Origin: Sediminitomix flava
GTDB lineage: Bacteria; Bacteroidota; Bacteroidia; Cytophagales; Flammeovirgaceae
DNA length: 64,000 bases
NCBI RefSeq assembly: GCF_003149185.1
Contig: NZ_QGDO01000001.1
Span: 744,001 to 808,000 of the forward strand
Direction of reading: 5' to 3'
The position numbers were made by a program, and so were the translations under genes. This document shows, piece by piece, positions 1 through 9,302 of this stretch (position 1 is its first letter; every line of letters begins with the position of its first letter). The notes below the pieces were generated by a model. It was given only the letters and a program-made list of their open reading frames with translations, was not told where the DNA came from and ran no database searches.

Positions 1-17
1 TCTTTGTAAAAAAGAAA

Positions 18-617
18 ATGATGAAAATACAACACTTCGCCCTTTTGGGTATTACATTCTTGACATTGATGTCTTTCTCATTCCTTCAGTATACAGAAGA
101 GGATGAGCCTAACTATTACTCTAGTGACTATATCATTACCTATGGCCAAGCTGGGCCTTTTACTTTGAATAGTGCTTTCCCTGGGAAAGAAGGAGAATAC
201 ATGGGCTATCAACTTGTTCAGAGAAAACAAATCCGCTATGCTGAAGATGGAGCTGATACGCTCACAACTTTCCATGCACAGAAAGATGGAATTACGCATA
301 TTATTATCCACCCAAAATATAATAATGACGCTCTTATTGGAGGCTTAGAAGTGGTTAGCGCTTTGTATGAGACTAAACATGGCGTTGGTGTAGGCAGCTC
401 TTTGTATGATTTCTATGCTATTTATCCAGATGCAAAAGGCTATTATACTTTTGTAAGTGATATGTATTGGGTAGAATATCCAGTGATGGAAGGCATCCAA
501 TTTCTTATAGATGCAAAAGCCTGTAAGACAGAACCTGACGCTTTTAGTGATTTAACAGTTATAGAAAAATCGAATCTAAACTTAAAAAGTAGAATTACAG
601 GTATTCGTATTTTCTAA
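18..617 (+). CDS. Hypothetical secreted protein
   Basis: This is a 199-residue protein of unknown function. The N-terminus (two Met codons, then a hydrophobic stretch to about residue 23) looks like a signal peptide or membrane anchor, so it probably acts outside the cytoplasm. The rest is a mixed, Tyr-rich globular sequence without a motif I recognise. Either ATG, at 18 or 21, could be the start. A TTTGTAAAA stretch just upstream (3-11) resembles the -7 end of a Bacteroidota promoter, which would give a very short leader. The gene ends in a terminator that it shares with the convergent gene downstream. Confidence 0.7.
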   Translation: MMKIQHFALLGITFLTLMSFSFLQYTEEDEPNYYSSDYIITYGQAGPFTLNSAFPGKEGEYMGYQLVQRKQIRYAEDGADTLTTFHAQKDGITHIIIHPKYNNDALIGGLEVVSALYETKHGVGVGSSLYDFYAIYPDAKGYYTFVSDMYWVEYPVMEGIQFLIDAKACKTEPDAFSDLTVIEKSNLNLKSRITGIRIF

Positions 618-635
618 GTTTTTCATTTAACTAAA

Positions 636-673
636 AAATCCCATTGATCACGTTTGTGCAATCAATGGGATTT
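636..673. terminator. Bidirectional terminator hairpin
   Basis: A perfect 13-bp stem (AAATCCCATTGAT with ATCAATGGGATTT) encloses a 12-nt loop. It lies between two convergent genes, and A/T runs on both sides suit termination in either direction. Almost the same stem recurs at 1409-1446. Confidence 0.75.
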
Positions 674-701
674 ATGTTACTTATTATTCTTCAAGAGCAT
701 A

Positions 702-1295
702 TTAAATTTTTTCCAATAGTTCTTTAGGTAAAATCTTACTGAGTAATGGTTTTTGTTTCTCTTCTAGAACTAAAAACTTCCAATCAGCTACTCCATCCGA
801 TGAAATGGCATACACCTTTTTTATAGATTTTAGTTCAAAAAAATCAGTCTCTTCATTATAAACTACATTCCCTTTCCCAAAACTTTGATCTAAAGAGCTT
901 TGAAGTATTTTGATTCTTAATCTTTTATCTTTCTTCGATTCTTTCTCTTCGACTAAAAACCGCATTAAGATCTCATTTGAATAAGTCAGAAAGGAATAAT
1001 ATTTTTCATCAATTTTCTGAGCATCTTCAATTTGAATTATCTTAGGATTTTTGAGCTCATACTCCAAAGTAGGGTTATTAAATGTTTGTTCCATAACCAT
1101 AAGAAGTGTCTTTTTAGGAATGTACTCAAAAAACTCAGGTGTCAGATACTCCATAGATTTCTCAAAGTCTTTACTAATAATAGCACTTAGATAATCATTA
1201 AAATCATCTTCGATTTCTTCTTTATAGCTCTGAGCAAAAGAGAACGTATTCACGAAAAATAAAGCTAAAAATATAAGTCCAGTCTTAAGATTCAT
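702..1295 (-). CDS. Hypothetical secreted protein
   Basis: This 197-residue protein has a clear Sec signal peptide (Lys at residue 4, hydrophobic core, probable cleavage after the FAQ at about 20-22), so it should be periplasmic or secreted. The mature part is charged and alpha/beta in character, with Lys/Glu-rich segments. It contains a stretch (KEEIEDDFNDYLSAIISKDF) that resembles the N-terminal helices of small NTF2/SnoaL-like or DUF-type folds, but I cannot assign a family. It is a monocistronic gene bracketed by two near-identical hairpin terminators. Confidence 0.7.
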   Translation of the reverse strand: MNLKTGLIFLALFFVNTFSFAQSYKEEIEDDFNDYLSAIISKDFEKSMEYLTPEFFEYIPKKTLLMVMEQTFNNPTLEYELKNPKIIQIEDAQKIDEKYYSFLTYSNEILMRFLVEEKESKKDKRLRIKILQSSLDQSFGKGNVVYNEETDFFELKSIKKVYAISSDGVADWKFLVLEEKQKPLLSKILPKELLEKI

Positions 1296-1408
1296 TCTTT
1301 AATATTTTACTTTTTAAAAAGTTAGAATCACGAAATAACAATTTTGCTCAAACACTTACAAAGGATTATTACCTTTCAAGCTAAAAAGGACACAAGCTCT
1401 CAAATAAC

Positions 1409-1446
1409 AAATCCCATTGATCGCCTTTATGCAATCAATGGGATTT
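1409..1446 (-). terminator. Terminator hairpin
   Basis: The stem AATCCCATTGAT with ATCAATGGGATT encloses a 12-nt loop and is flanked by A and T runs. It lies just downstream of the DUF1254 gene on the minus strand. It is a near copy of the hairpin at 636-673; only loop positions differ. Confidence 0.65.
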
Positions 1447-1488
1447 TTGTTGTTTAAGAATTCTATCTAGAATTAGATTTTTTGGTAC

Positions 1489-2913
1489 TTATTTTTTCTG
1501 CAAATCATTTAATTTCCATGTTTTATCATAGAATGATTTCTCAGGACCATAAAGTCTAAATAATAAGAAATAATCATGACCTTCTAGTGTTGGTGCCCAG
1601 TTTACTTCTTTTCCTTTTGGTGCTTTTGGCCCAAAATAGATCGTTGTAGAACCATCTTCATTTATTTCTAAACCTTGGTCCATAGAAGTAACACCTGCTT
1701 TTGGAGTATGCTTTACAAAAGCTCCTGTTTTAAGATCATAGACCAATACAGACCAAAACAACTTTGCAGGAACATTTGGTGGAAGCGTCAACGTATATTC
1801 CTCCCCTCCTTTCAAGAAATCTCCATCAGCATCCATTCCACTTGACAAGTATTGCGTTTGTGTTCCCAATGTCACAACATTACTAAAAGCTGAATAATAC
1901 GTTGCTGCTCTGTAGGTATAATCCAACAGATAAGGATATTTCCAAGTTGCTTTTGTATCTCTATGAGCGTCTACATCCATCAAAAAAGCCCATGTTCGAT
2001 CTTCCCAATGTCTTTCATCGCTAGTGGCAATCATTTCTTGAAACTCCTCATGTGTTGCAGCCATTGATTCTTTCAATAAGTTTCTTTCTTCTATGGTTGG
2101 CTTGAACTCTAGCCCTTTTTGAATTCCCAATGTTTGAAGCATACCCATTGCTACCATGTCTTTTTCTTCAATAGTTTCTTCCTGAATCATTGTATTTAAG
2201 GCATCAAAATAGGTATCGTCGTAAGGTGCAATAGCTTCGATTTCTAAATCACTACAATTGATAAATTTTGTAGGTACAGGATTTTCAGCATCTGCAAGTG
2301 GGTAAACCTTGAAATTTTTAATGAACTCCTCTCCTTTTTTCAAGGTCTCAGGTTCGAAATCTTTCAAAAGTGTTCTGAGTAGAAACCAGCCATTATAGTT
2401 ATTATTTTCAACAACTACATAACCCTCAGGGATACTCTCTTGATAATTAGGAGGAACAATGAGGTATTTAGCGCCTTTTCCTTTGTCTTGTCCTTGTCCA
2501 CCTACATCCATCAGAGGTCGGTGCCAAACATCCAGAATTGTCCCGAAAAGACCTACATCTTCTGTTGTTTTTGGAACTTCGACTACAATTGGTCCATCTT
2601 TTTTGGTATTCCAAAAACTAAAAATATAAAGCGTTGAATTGTTAGGTGTCGTCACTTGTAATTTCCAATCCATTGGTTTAGAAAAATAAGCGACATCATT
2701 ATATTGAACATTCGCATCTTCTTTAAAACCTTCACGCATTGCCCATAGATTAACTAATGGCATTCCCCAAAGAGCTGTTTCAGTTGCACGTCTTTGATAA
2801 CGTTTCGTTTCATACTCACTCATTTGTTGCGCATTGATTTGTTCAGTACCCAGTAACAACAAACATAGAAATGGGATAAATCTTAGTGTACTTAATCTTT
2901 TCATAGTTTTCAT
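1489..2913 (-). CDS. DUF1254/DUF1214 domain secreted protein
   Basis: This 474-residue protein has a signal peptide (probable cleavage near INAQ at about 26-29). It has the layout of DUF1254 proteins: an N-terminal DUF1254 part with ETALWGMPLVNLWAMR and later TPNNSTLYIFSFWN, and a C-terminal DUF1214 beta-sandwich with the typical motifs PAKLFWSVLVYD and DGSTTIYFGPKAPKG. The biochemical function of the family is unknown. It is transcribed divergently from an AraC-type regulator only about 110 bp away, so that regulator is the obvious candidate to control it. The assignment to the family is firm; any role is open. Confidence 0.88.
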   Translation of the reverse strand: MKTMKRLSTLRFIPFLCLLLLGTEQINAQQMSEYETKRYQRRATETALWGMPLVNLWAMREGFKEDANVQYNDVAYFSKPMDWKLQVTTPNNSTLYIFSFWNTKKDGPIVVEVPKTTEDVGLFGTILDVWHRPLMDVGGQGQDKGKGAKYLIVPPNYQESIPEGYVVVENNNYNGWFLLRTLLKDFEPETLKKGEEFIKNFKVYPLADAENPVPTKFINCSDLEIEAIAPYDDTYFDALNTMIQEETIEEKDMVAMGMLQTLGIQKGLEFKPTIEERNLLKESMAATHEEFQEMIATSDERHWEDRTWAFLMDVDAHRDTKATWKYPYLLDYTYRAATYYSAFSNVVTLGTQTQYLSSGMDADGDFLKGGEEYTLTLPPNVPAKLFWSVLVYDLKTGAFVKHTPKAGVTSMDQGLEINEDGSTTIYFGPKAPKGKEVNWAPTLEGHDYFLLFRLYGPEKSFYDKTWKLNDLQKK

Positions 2914-3026
2914 TTTTTTGAGTATTCCTTTACGTGATGATGTTACAAAGATGGTGGATGTAAAAAGGATAAGGTTATCAAAAACCGTAAAGAGAGTTAC
3001 GTAAAACCGCTAAACTTATTTGAACC

Positions 3027-3998
3027 ATGAAAATATATCATGTACATCAAGGCTTAACTCATAAAACCTTTTCTGAATTAGCAGAACAGATAGATACTTG
3101 CAGGTGGGACGGCAATACACTTCAAGCAAATACGAGTGAAATAAAATTCAAGTCCTATTATTACAATGAATTACAAGGCCTGAATTGGGCTGTCAATGAA
3201 TTTTGGGCAGAAGAAGACGTTTTACTCAAAGATATTCAGGGAGAACAACAATCTATTTTTATTCGATTTATAAAAGATGAAACGCTCTACTACCAACAAG
3301 GGATAAAATCTATTGGAAAAGGAAATGTTCAAGGTGTGTGTATGTATAATTACCCTCAAACGATAGATATGTTAATACCTGCGCACAAATCTGTAAAATG
3401 GATTGGTGTTAGCATAAACGCTCATCTTTGGAAACAACTTACGCACAATCGCTTTCCTGAATTAGATGGATTAATTTTTAGTAAAAAAAAGTGGATTATC
3501 TATGAAAGCTTAAGCATACAGATGGAGAATTATATTTCGGATATTTTCTCGGCTCAAAATGTTGGCATTGGCAGAATAGGACTCACTCTAGGCTCAGGCT
3601 TACTTTTACTTACCTTCTTTTTCCAAGAAATTTATAAACGTAGAAAAGAAAAAAATAATATTGGAACATTAACCGCCGATGCCGATCTCCTATTTGCGAT
3701 CAAAGACGACTTACAAAGCCACCTCAGCGAACCTCCGAGTATAGAAGAACTCATGAAGAAATATGGAATGAGTGAAACTCGGCTGCGAATTAATTTTAAA
3801 AAAATGTTTGGTATGCCTCCTCGCCAATTTGTTCTTAGAGAACGTTACAGAGAAGCATATCGTCAAATAAACCAAACCGACAAATCAATTATTGACATCG
3901 CGTATTCACTCGGCTTTGCGAATAAAGGACACTTTAGCAATGGATTTAAAAAGGAATTTGGAATATCTCCATCCCAACTAAGAACCAGAAAAATATAA
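3027..3998 (+). CDS. AraC family transcriptional regulator
   Basis: This 323-residue cytoplasmic regulator has a variable N-terminal sensing region and a C-terminal AraC-type double helix-turn-helix at about residues 225-323. The second HTH carries the family signature SIIDIAYSLGFANKGHFSNG, followed by FKKEFGISPSQLR. The N-terminal part gives no clue about the ligand. Its divergent position next to the DUF1254 gene, with a shared 113-bp intergenic region, suggests that it controls that gene, itself, or both. The call is certain at family level. Confidence 0.93.
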   Translation: MKIYHVHQGLTHKTFSELAEQIDTCRWDGNTLQANTSEIKFKSYYYNELQGLNWAVNEFWAEEDVLLKDIQGEQQSIFIRFIKDETLYYQQGIKSIGKGNVQGVCMYNYPQTIDMLIPAHKSVKWIGVSINAHLWKQLTHNRFPELDGLIFSKKKWIIYESLSIQMENYISDIFSAQNVGIGRIGLTLGSGLLLLTFFFQEIYKRRKEKNNIGTLTADADLLFAIKDDLQSHLSEPPSIEELMKKYGMSETRLRINFKKMFGMPPRQFVLRERYREAYRQINQTDKSIIDIAYSLGFANKGHFSNGFKKEFGISPSQLRTRKI

Positions 3999-4047
3999 TA
4001 GAAAAGTATTAAGTAATTGGACTAATGACTTTGGGTTAAAAAATACT

Positions 4048-4070
4048 GTTCTTAGAGTTACTCTAAGAAC
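4048..4070. promoter_or_regulatory. Perfect 10-bp inverted repeat
   Basis: GTTCTTAGAG, a TTA loop and CTCTAAGAAC form a perfect dyad 50 bp after the AraC gene. No T-run follows, so it is either a T-less terminator or a protein-binding dyad. The rest of 3999-4275 shows nothing else that I recognise. Confidence 0.4.
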
Positions 4071-4275
4071 TTAGAAGCTTGCCGTACTACTTGTAAATTT
4101 CTTCCTATTTCTGAGCTAACATTTTTCACTGAATACTTCCATTCAAATATTACTAGCAAATAGTCTAGTAAAGGATGGCATTGTAATTGTATTTTGACTT
4201 TTACATCACTTTCTAAAATCACACCAAGCTTCTCCCCAACTCAAAATTAGGCTTTATCCAAAAACTAAATTATAA

Positions 4276-4977
4276 ATGAAGCTATTCGCTTACATCAGTC
4301 TTATCCTAATTTCGCAATTGGATATTTATCCTAAAACCGAAGAAAAATGGTTCTCCAAAAGTGATTTTAAAGCGGGAAAAATACTCCTTCAAGGTATGGA
4401 TGAAGACTTCAAGAAATACTTTTATGAGGAAGAAGAAATCATCTTAGCTCAAACGATTGTCTTTGGTGAACTCATGCGTTATAACCGATATCAAGATTTT
4501 GTAGAAACTAAAAGTCTGGAAGAGTTCTACGTTTCCTACGGAAGTGAAATCATCAATTTCTCCATTGGCAAATTTCAGATGAAGCCCTCTTTCTTTGAGT
4601 TTCTTGAACAGAAGCAAAAAGGATTAAATCTTCACTATTCTTTTACAATTCAATATCAATCTTCTGATGAAACCTCCCAAAGGATACAGCGATTGAAACG
4701 TTTGAAATCCGAAGAATGGCAAATAAGATATCTCAAACTTTTTATGGACATGATGTACAGCACGCACCCAAGTCTAAAATCATTGAAGATTGAAGAAAAA
4801 ATTACGCTTTTAAGTACGGCATATAACCTAGGGCCTCAACATAAGCTTAGTACCCTAAAAGAATACGCTGAAGTCAGGCAATTTCCTTATGGAAAAAACT
4901 TCCCTGCCCAACTTCAAACTTCTTATGCATCAATCGCTTTGGAAGCCTACCAATATTTAAAACTTGAAAACCAATAA
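4276..4977 (+). CDS. Possible lytic-transglycosylase-like exported protein
   Basis: This 233-residue protein has a short hydrophobic N-terminus that may be a signal sequence. Three pieces recall the lysozyme/SLT fold in the correct order: a Glu in FGELMRYNRY (E65), the segment SIGKFQMKPSF (96-106) that resembles the G-x-x-Q-x-x-P loop of transglycosylases, and AYNLG (182-186) that resembles the AYNAG motif. If this is right, it would cut peptidoglycan in the periplasm with E65 as the acid. The resemblance is by eye and distant. The next gene starts 18 bp downstream and is probably in the same operon. Confidence 0.6.
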   Translation: MKLFAYISLILISQLDIYPKTEEKWFSKSDFKAGKILLQGMDEDFKKYFYEEEEIILAQTIVFGELMRYNRYQDFVETKSLEEFYVSYGSEIINFSIGKFQMKPSFFEFLEQKQKGLNLHYSFTIQYQSSDETSQRIQRLKRLKSEEWQIRYLKLFMDMMYSTHPSLKSLKIEEKITLLSTAYNLGPQHKLSTLKEYAEVRQFPYGKNFPAQLQTSYASIALEAYQYLKLENQ

Positions 4978-4995
4978 TTCAAAATTATATATCCA

Positions 4996-6606
4996 ATGAA
5001 AACTCTTCTCAAGACCTATTTTTCCTTACTATTGATTAGTGGAAACTTACTTTTCTCTGCCTGTCAAAGTTCGGGTTCTTTTATACAAGTCCCTCTCGAA
5101 GCTGCTGATGTAGCTTTTCATAACTTTAGAGTTGACCCTAGTCAATCGATTCACCTTGAATTAGAAAATGGAACGAATATCTCTATTGCGCCCAAAAGTA
5201 TAGTTGACAAGGATGGAAAGGTGGTCATAGACTCCATTACGATTCGTTATCGAGAAATACATGATGCTTATCAGAGTTTACTTTCGGGAATACCCATGCA
5301 GTTTAAGGAGCAGCATATGCAAACCGCAGGAATGTTTGAAATTGATGCTTTAGATGAAAAACAAAACAAATTATACCTCAAAGAAGGTCAAACAATCGCT
5401 GTAGATTTGGCTTCAAAAGTAAATGACAAAGTCTATCCCTTTTTCAGATTAGACACTCTTAAACAAGAATGGCTTAAATTAAGTAATGAAACACTAGCCG
5501 AAATTAATCCTGCCAAAGCGGAATTATTGGATTCTGTCCAATCTCAAAATCTATACAAAGAGACACTTCATAAAGAAGCGACTCAACTCAAAAATAAATT
5601 TGATAATCGCTTTGCAATTATGAGTCTTGCGGCCTACGATCAACTTTTAAATAATATCGATTACAACCTTATAACTAACCAAAAAGTAGAAAAAATTGTC
5701 AAAAAGGTAAAAGAAGAAACGATCACTAAAACCAATAGCTATGGTTTGAAATTATTTCATTACCCATTTTTAGTTTATCAAGGCCCTGATAGCTTTGCTT
5801 TTGTCGGTAGTGATTTGGGTGGTTTTGCCTCTAATGTAGATCAAATCTTATGGCAAATAAATAAAGGAGAAATCAATACAAAGTGGTTCTATAATAAAAA
5901 CAGGGAATGGGCTGGAGATCGATTCTACGATGTAAAAGAGTTTGGCAATAAGACTATTTTGGGCATTCAAATGGTACACCTAAAGGACTTAAAGTATCAG
6001 ATGATTCGAACGTACACAGATTCTTCCATCGCTGTTACCGAAGTTGAAGCGATTGGCCTGCTTAGCGATATCTATAAGATGAACCCTTACAACTGGAAAA
6101 ATGATTTTGACCAGTATCAAGCTCGTATTCAGGAATCATTGGAAAAAGCTAAAAAATATACCAATAGAGCCTCTAAGCAGTATAAATTCATCAGAAAACT
6201 CAATATCAATGCATTTGGCGTTTATAACTGCGATTACCTCATCAGCCAAGATGATCTCTTATACACTTCGGCTAAAATGGATTTAAAACTGAAAGGAATC
6301 ACAAATGAGGAACTTGAAAGTACTTCATTCTGGTGGATGCTTCCCGACGAAAGAACCAACTTAAAGTTTCGATATGAAAAGGGCAATTTTTATAATATTC
6401 CAGAAAAGTCTATTCTACTGACCGTTCTAGGAGACCAAGTTGCATTGTGCTACCCAGAATACACCAAAATCCGTCAACAAGAATCCGTAGAACTAGAATT
6501 GGAGTGGGTAAAAGAGAAAATACAGTCTGCTGAAGATTTAAAAAAAGTAGTACAGTCATATCGTCAAAAACATGAAAATCTAGAATTTATGAGTATGACT
6601 TTTTGA
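4996..6606 (+). CDS. Large lipoprotein of unknown function
   Basis: This 536-residue protein begins with a lipoprotein signal peptide whose lipobox is LFSAC (Cys23), so it should be anchored in the outer or inner membrane facing the periplasm. The N-terminal 150 residues include a beta-rich segment (LENGTNISIAPKSIVDKDGK, then ITIRYREIHD) resembling ZU5-like or carbohydrate-binding beta-sandwiches found in other Bacteroidota lipoproteins. The middle (180-250) is Lys/Glu-rich and helical. The C-terminal part has no recognised domain. It follows the transglycosylase-like gene with an 18-bp gap and the unit closes with a terminator. Confidence 0.72.
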   Translation: MKTLLKTYFSLLLISGNLLFSACQSSGSFIQVPLEAADVAFHNFRVDPSQSIHLELENGTNISIAPKSIVDKDGKVVIDSITIRYREIHDAYQSLLSGIPMQFKEQHMQTAGMFEIDALDEKQNKLYLKEGQTIAVDLASKVNDKVYPFFRLDTLKQEWLKLSNETLAEINPAKAELLDSVQSQNLYKETLHKEATQLKNKFDNRFAIMSLAAYDQLLNNIDYNLITNQKVEKIVKKVKEETITKTNSYGLKLFHYPFLVYQGPDSFAFVGSDLGGFASNVDQILWQINKGEINTKWFYNKNREWAGDRFYDVKEFGNKTILGIQMVHLKDLKYQMIRTYTDSSIAVTEVEAIGLLSDIYKMNPYNWKNDFDQYQARIQESLEKAKKYTNRASKQYKFIRKLNINAFGVYNCDYLISQDDLLYTSAKMDLKLKGITNEELESTSFWWMLPDERTNLKFRYEKGNFYNIPEKSILLTVLGDQVALCYPEYTKIRQQESVELELEWVKEKIQSAEDLKKVVQSYRQKHENLEFMSMTF

Positions 6607-6617
6607 TTCGTTTTAAC

Positions 6618-6660
6618 AAAAAAGGGACAGCAACATTTTAGTTGACTGTCCCTTTTTTAC
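6618..6660. terminator. Bidirectional terminator
   Basis: AAAAAAGGGACAG (6618-6630) pairs with CTGTCCCTTTTTT (6646-6658), and the inner CAAC/GTTG extends the stem after a one-base bulge. It sits between two convergent genes. Confidence 0.8.
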
Positions 6661-6670
6661 AATTAAATGG

Positions 6671-7321
6671 CTACTCCACTGAAGCAACTTCCTCCTCTAC
6701 TTCATACTTATCAAAAACATAAGCACCTTTTTCAGCTCCCCAAATTTGTTCTCCAGCATCATTCCATCCTCTATCCCAAGATGTGATTTTTGCCTCAGAA
6801 ACTTCTACCTCAGAAGTTGCATATGATGCACCATAAAGTGAACTCTTACAATCACGTTCGTTAGTAGCACCCGCATAAGAACCGTCTTTTTGTTTTTTCA
6901 AGAATACAGAACAACCTTCTCTTGTCACCAAAGAATCTGGAGAAATTGTCGTAAAGATAACTGGTGTATCCCAAGCATGTATAAAACGTGATGGTTGAGG
7001 TAACTCATATACCGCACTTTCAATCATTCCATCTTCGGTTTTTGAAAGTTTATACACTCGCTGACGGTACGGCTTTTCTAATTTAGAGCTAACCGCCTGC
7101 TCAACATAAAGCCATTTAGCCTCTGTATTTTCTTCCCAAATTGGGTACATCACAAGATTGATATCAAAAAATGCTGAATCTTGCTCTGACTGCAATTTAC
7201 TAGAAAAATGCCCTTGCATTAAACTCACTACTTCTGATAGTTCGTCTCTTTCATTAGTTTGTGTACAAGCAGTAAATACAAATAGTGTAAGGATAGTTAA
7301 AATACCTTGTCTCATTTTCAA
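6671..7321 (-). CDS. CpcT/CpeT-like lipoprotein
   Basis: This 216-residue protein has a lipoprotein signal peptide (lipobox VFTAC). The mature part follows the CpcT/CpeT (DUF1001) pattern from end to end: MQGHFSSKLQSEQD, WLYVEQAVSS, PYRQRVYKL, REGCSVFL, LYGASYATSEVEVSEAKITS, then SWDRGWNDAGEQIWGAEKGAY. In cyanobacteria this fold attaches bilins to phycobiliproteins, but here it is a surface or periplasmic lipoprotein in an organism with no visible phycobilisome genes. Its ligand is therefore unknown, possibly another hydrophobic or tetrapyrrole molecule. It stands alone between terminators. Family assignment is good, function is open. Confidence 0.82.
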   Translation of the reverse strand: MKMRQGILTILTLFVFTACTQTNERDELSEVVSLMQGHFSSKLQSEQDSAFFDINLVMYPIWEENTEAKWLYVEQAVSSKLEKPYRQRVYKLSKTEDGMIESAVYELPQPSRFIHAWDTPVIFTTISPDSLVTREGCSVFLKKQKDGSYAGATNERDCKSSLYGASYATSEVEVSEAKITSWDRGWNDAGEQIWGAEKGAYVFDKYEVEEEVASVE

Positions 7322-7500
7322 AAAGTTAGTAGTATAAAGTTGAATTGATTTTAGTAATACTTAAATCGAAATATAGGAAATAAGTTTTAATCTATTCTTC
7401 ACCTTTGAAATAAGAATCATATTTTGATGTTGTTTGCGTTCCAATCAATGTATCATTTTGTAAAAAAACTCTTGGGCTAAGGGTTCGTCGTTTTTTTATC

Positions 7501-7947
7501 TCATACATCGTTTTTAAGACTTTCTAATTGTTTAATTAGTCTACTTGGTACAGCGACTGTACCTCCTAAATTCACTCTTACTTCAGTACCATTTTTAAAA
7601 TGAATTACTAACCAATCAATCCTTATTGCTGTAGGATTATTAGGTTGATATACTAACTCTGTTTGTACCGTAGAGAACCTCCTAATTTGATTCCATTTTA
7701 TAACCTCTCTCTGATCTAAATATATCCCAGTACTGTCTGCTTTCAATAAATACCTTGACTCATCTTTCCGAATAAACATAATACCAATAATAGTAACCAC
7801 ACAAAAAAGTAGAAGACTTAGTATAACCGAAAGCTTTATTGGTGCCCCTATCATATTTAATCCGAACCCAAATAAAATAGGGGACACAAACATTATAAAA
7901 AGTATCAATACAATATTACTTGTATCCTTTACAATAATTTTTTTCAT
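7501..7947 (-). CDS. Small membrane protein, possibly PH-like
   Basis: This 148-residue protein has two transmembrane segments at about residues 11-31 and 38-60, followed by a cytoplasmic beta-rich tail (about 65-145) with alternating short strands such as STGIYLDQREVIKWNQIRR and WLVIHFKNGTEVRVNLGG. Two TM helices plus a tail of this type recall STM3941-like and bacterial PH-like membrane proteins. That comparison is by pattern only and no function follows from it. It is monocistronic. Confidence 0.6.
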   Translation of the reverse strand: MKKIIVKDTSNIVLILFIMFVSPILFGFGLNMIGAPIKLSVILSLLLFCVVTIIGIMFIRKDESRYLLKADSTGIYLDQREVIKWNQIRRFSTVQTELVYQPNNPTAIRIDWLVIHFKNGTEVRVNLGGTVAVPSRLIKQLESLKNDV

Positions 7948-8237
7948 AGAGGTCTATTCTTCTCTAACATTTTATTTTATCCCTACTAAATATATAGCTT
8001 AAACTCGTACTGATCTAATTCCAAAATTTAATACATAATCATCTATCAATTTTAAAAACACTACACTTCTCCAACCCTCACCAAAAATTAAGCCCCCAGA
8101 TTTGGCCGATTGAGCAGTCAATTCGGCAGTTTCATAAAATTCAGTATTGAAAAAGGAGACAGACACATACACATTTGATTATAGATTCCGCTTCACCTCG
8201 GAAACTAGTGTTAATACTGTCACCTATTAAAAAATCT

Positions 8238-9290
8238 ATGAAACGAATCTGGTTTGCAGCCTTGCTTTTAACAGCAGCTTGCTCGTCCGATGATCAACAA
8301 GCAAACACGTCGAAAGACAAATTGGTCAAAGCTATCCGCACAGAAAGTAGTACACAAACAAAAGTACGTACATTCTCAGGAATCACGGAGCCTAACAAAG
8401 AAGTAAATCTTTCTTTTAGGGTAAGTGGTCCATTGTCGCAGTTCAATATGGAAGAAGGACAAGCGATCAAAAGAGGAGAAAGACTCGGGGTGATTGATAC
8501 CCGTGACTTTAAAATTAATCTGCAAAAAGCGGAAGCCCAATTTGAGCAAGCAAAAGCAGAAATGGAACGTACAGAGCGTTTGAAAGCTAAAAACAATGTT
8601 TCCCAACAACAATACGAATATGCTAAGGCTACATTTCTAAATGCAACAGCCAACCTTGAAGCAGCTCAAAATGCACTAAAAGATACACAGCTCAATTCAC
8701 CTTTTAGCGGTTATGTGAAATCTGTCATGACAGAAAAAGGAGAGCATATCAATGCCAAACAATCCGTACTTATTGTACAAGATTTTAGTGCTGTAAAAGT
8801 ACGCTGTAATATCCCTGCCTCTTTGGCAATGCAGCAAGAGAATATTGAGAAAGTAAGTGTAAGATTCGATGAATTTCCGAATAAAGAATTTGAAGCGATT
8901 ATCAAAGAAATTGGTCGTGATGCCAATGCGCTGAACAATGCTTACCCAATGATTCTGGAAATTGAGAACAAAAATAATGAATTGATCGGGAGTATGTCAG
9001 CAGCTGTTGACATCAAAATGCAATCTGATACAAAAAGTAGCATTCAAGTCCCTTCAACGGCCATTATGGGACTACCTTTAGGAGGTGCTTATGTATGGGC
9101 ATTCAATGCAAAAGACAACCAACTTCAAAAAGTTGATGCTAAAGTAAATCAGCTGAACAATGATGATTGGGTAGAAGTAGAACTGCAATCTGAACAATGG
9201 GATTGGATTGTGTCTGCAGGAGGATGCTATTTGCATGAAGGACAGAAAGTCCGTGTACAAGAAGAGGTACGTCATATTTCAATGAGATAA
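8238..9290 (+). CDS. RND efflux periplasmic adaptor (membrane fusion protein)
   Basis: This 350-residue lipoprotein (lipobox LTAAC) links an inner-membrane RND pump to TolC. It shows the adaptor order: lipoyl half with VSGPLSQFNMEEGQAIKRGE, a coiled-coil hairpin around FEQAKAEMERTERLKAKN and YAKATFLNATANLEAAQNAL, the second lipoyl half with LNSPFSGYVKSV, then the beta-barrel and membrane-proximal domains. An upstream in-frame ATG at 8175 would add 21 residues before the signal peptide, so I chose 8238. The permease starts 12 bp downstream and TolC follows, forming a complete tripartite operon. Confidence 0.9.
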   Translation: MKRIWFAALLLTAACSSDDQQANTSKDKLVKAIRTESSTQTKVRTFSGITEPNKEVNLSFRVSGPLSQFNMEEGQAIKRGERLGVIDTRDFKINLQKAEAQFEQAKAEMERTERLKAKNNVSQQQYEYAKATFLNATANLEAAQNALKDTQLNSPFSGYVKSVMTEKGEHINAKQSVLIVQDFSAVKVRCNIPASLAMQQENIEKVSVRFDEFPNKEFEAIIKEIGRDANALNNAYPMILEIENKNNELIGSMSAAVDIKMQSDTKSSIQVPSTAIMGLPLGGAYVWAFNAKDNQLQKVDAKVNQLNNDDWVEVELQSEQWDWIVSAGGCYLHEGQKVRVQEEVRHISMR

Positions 9291-9302
9291 GGGAGGTGAG
9301 AT

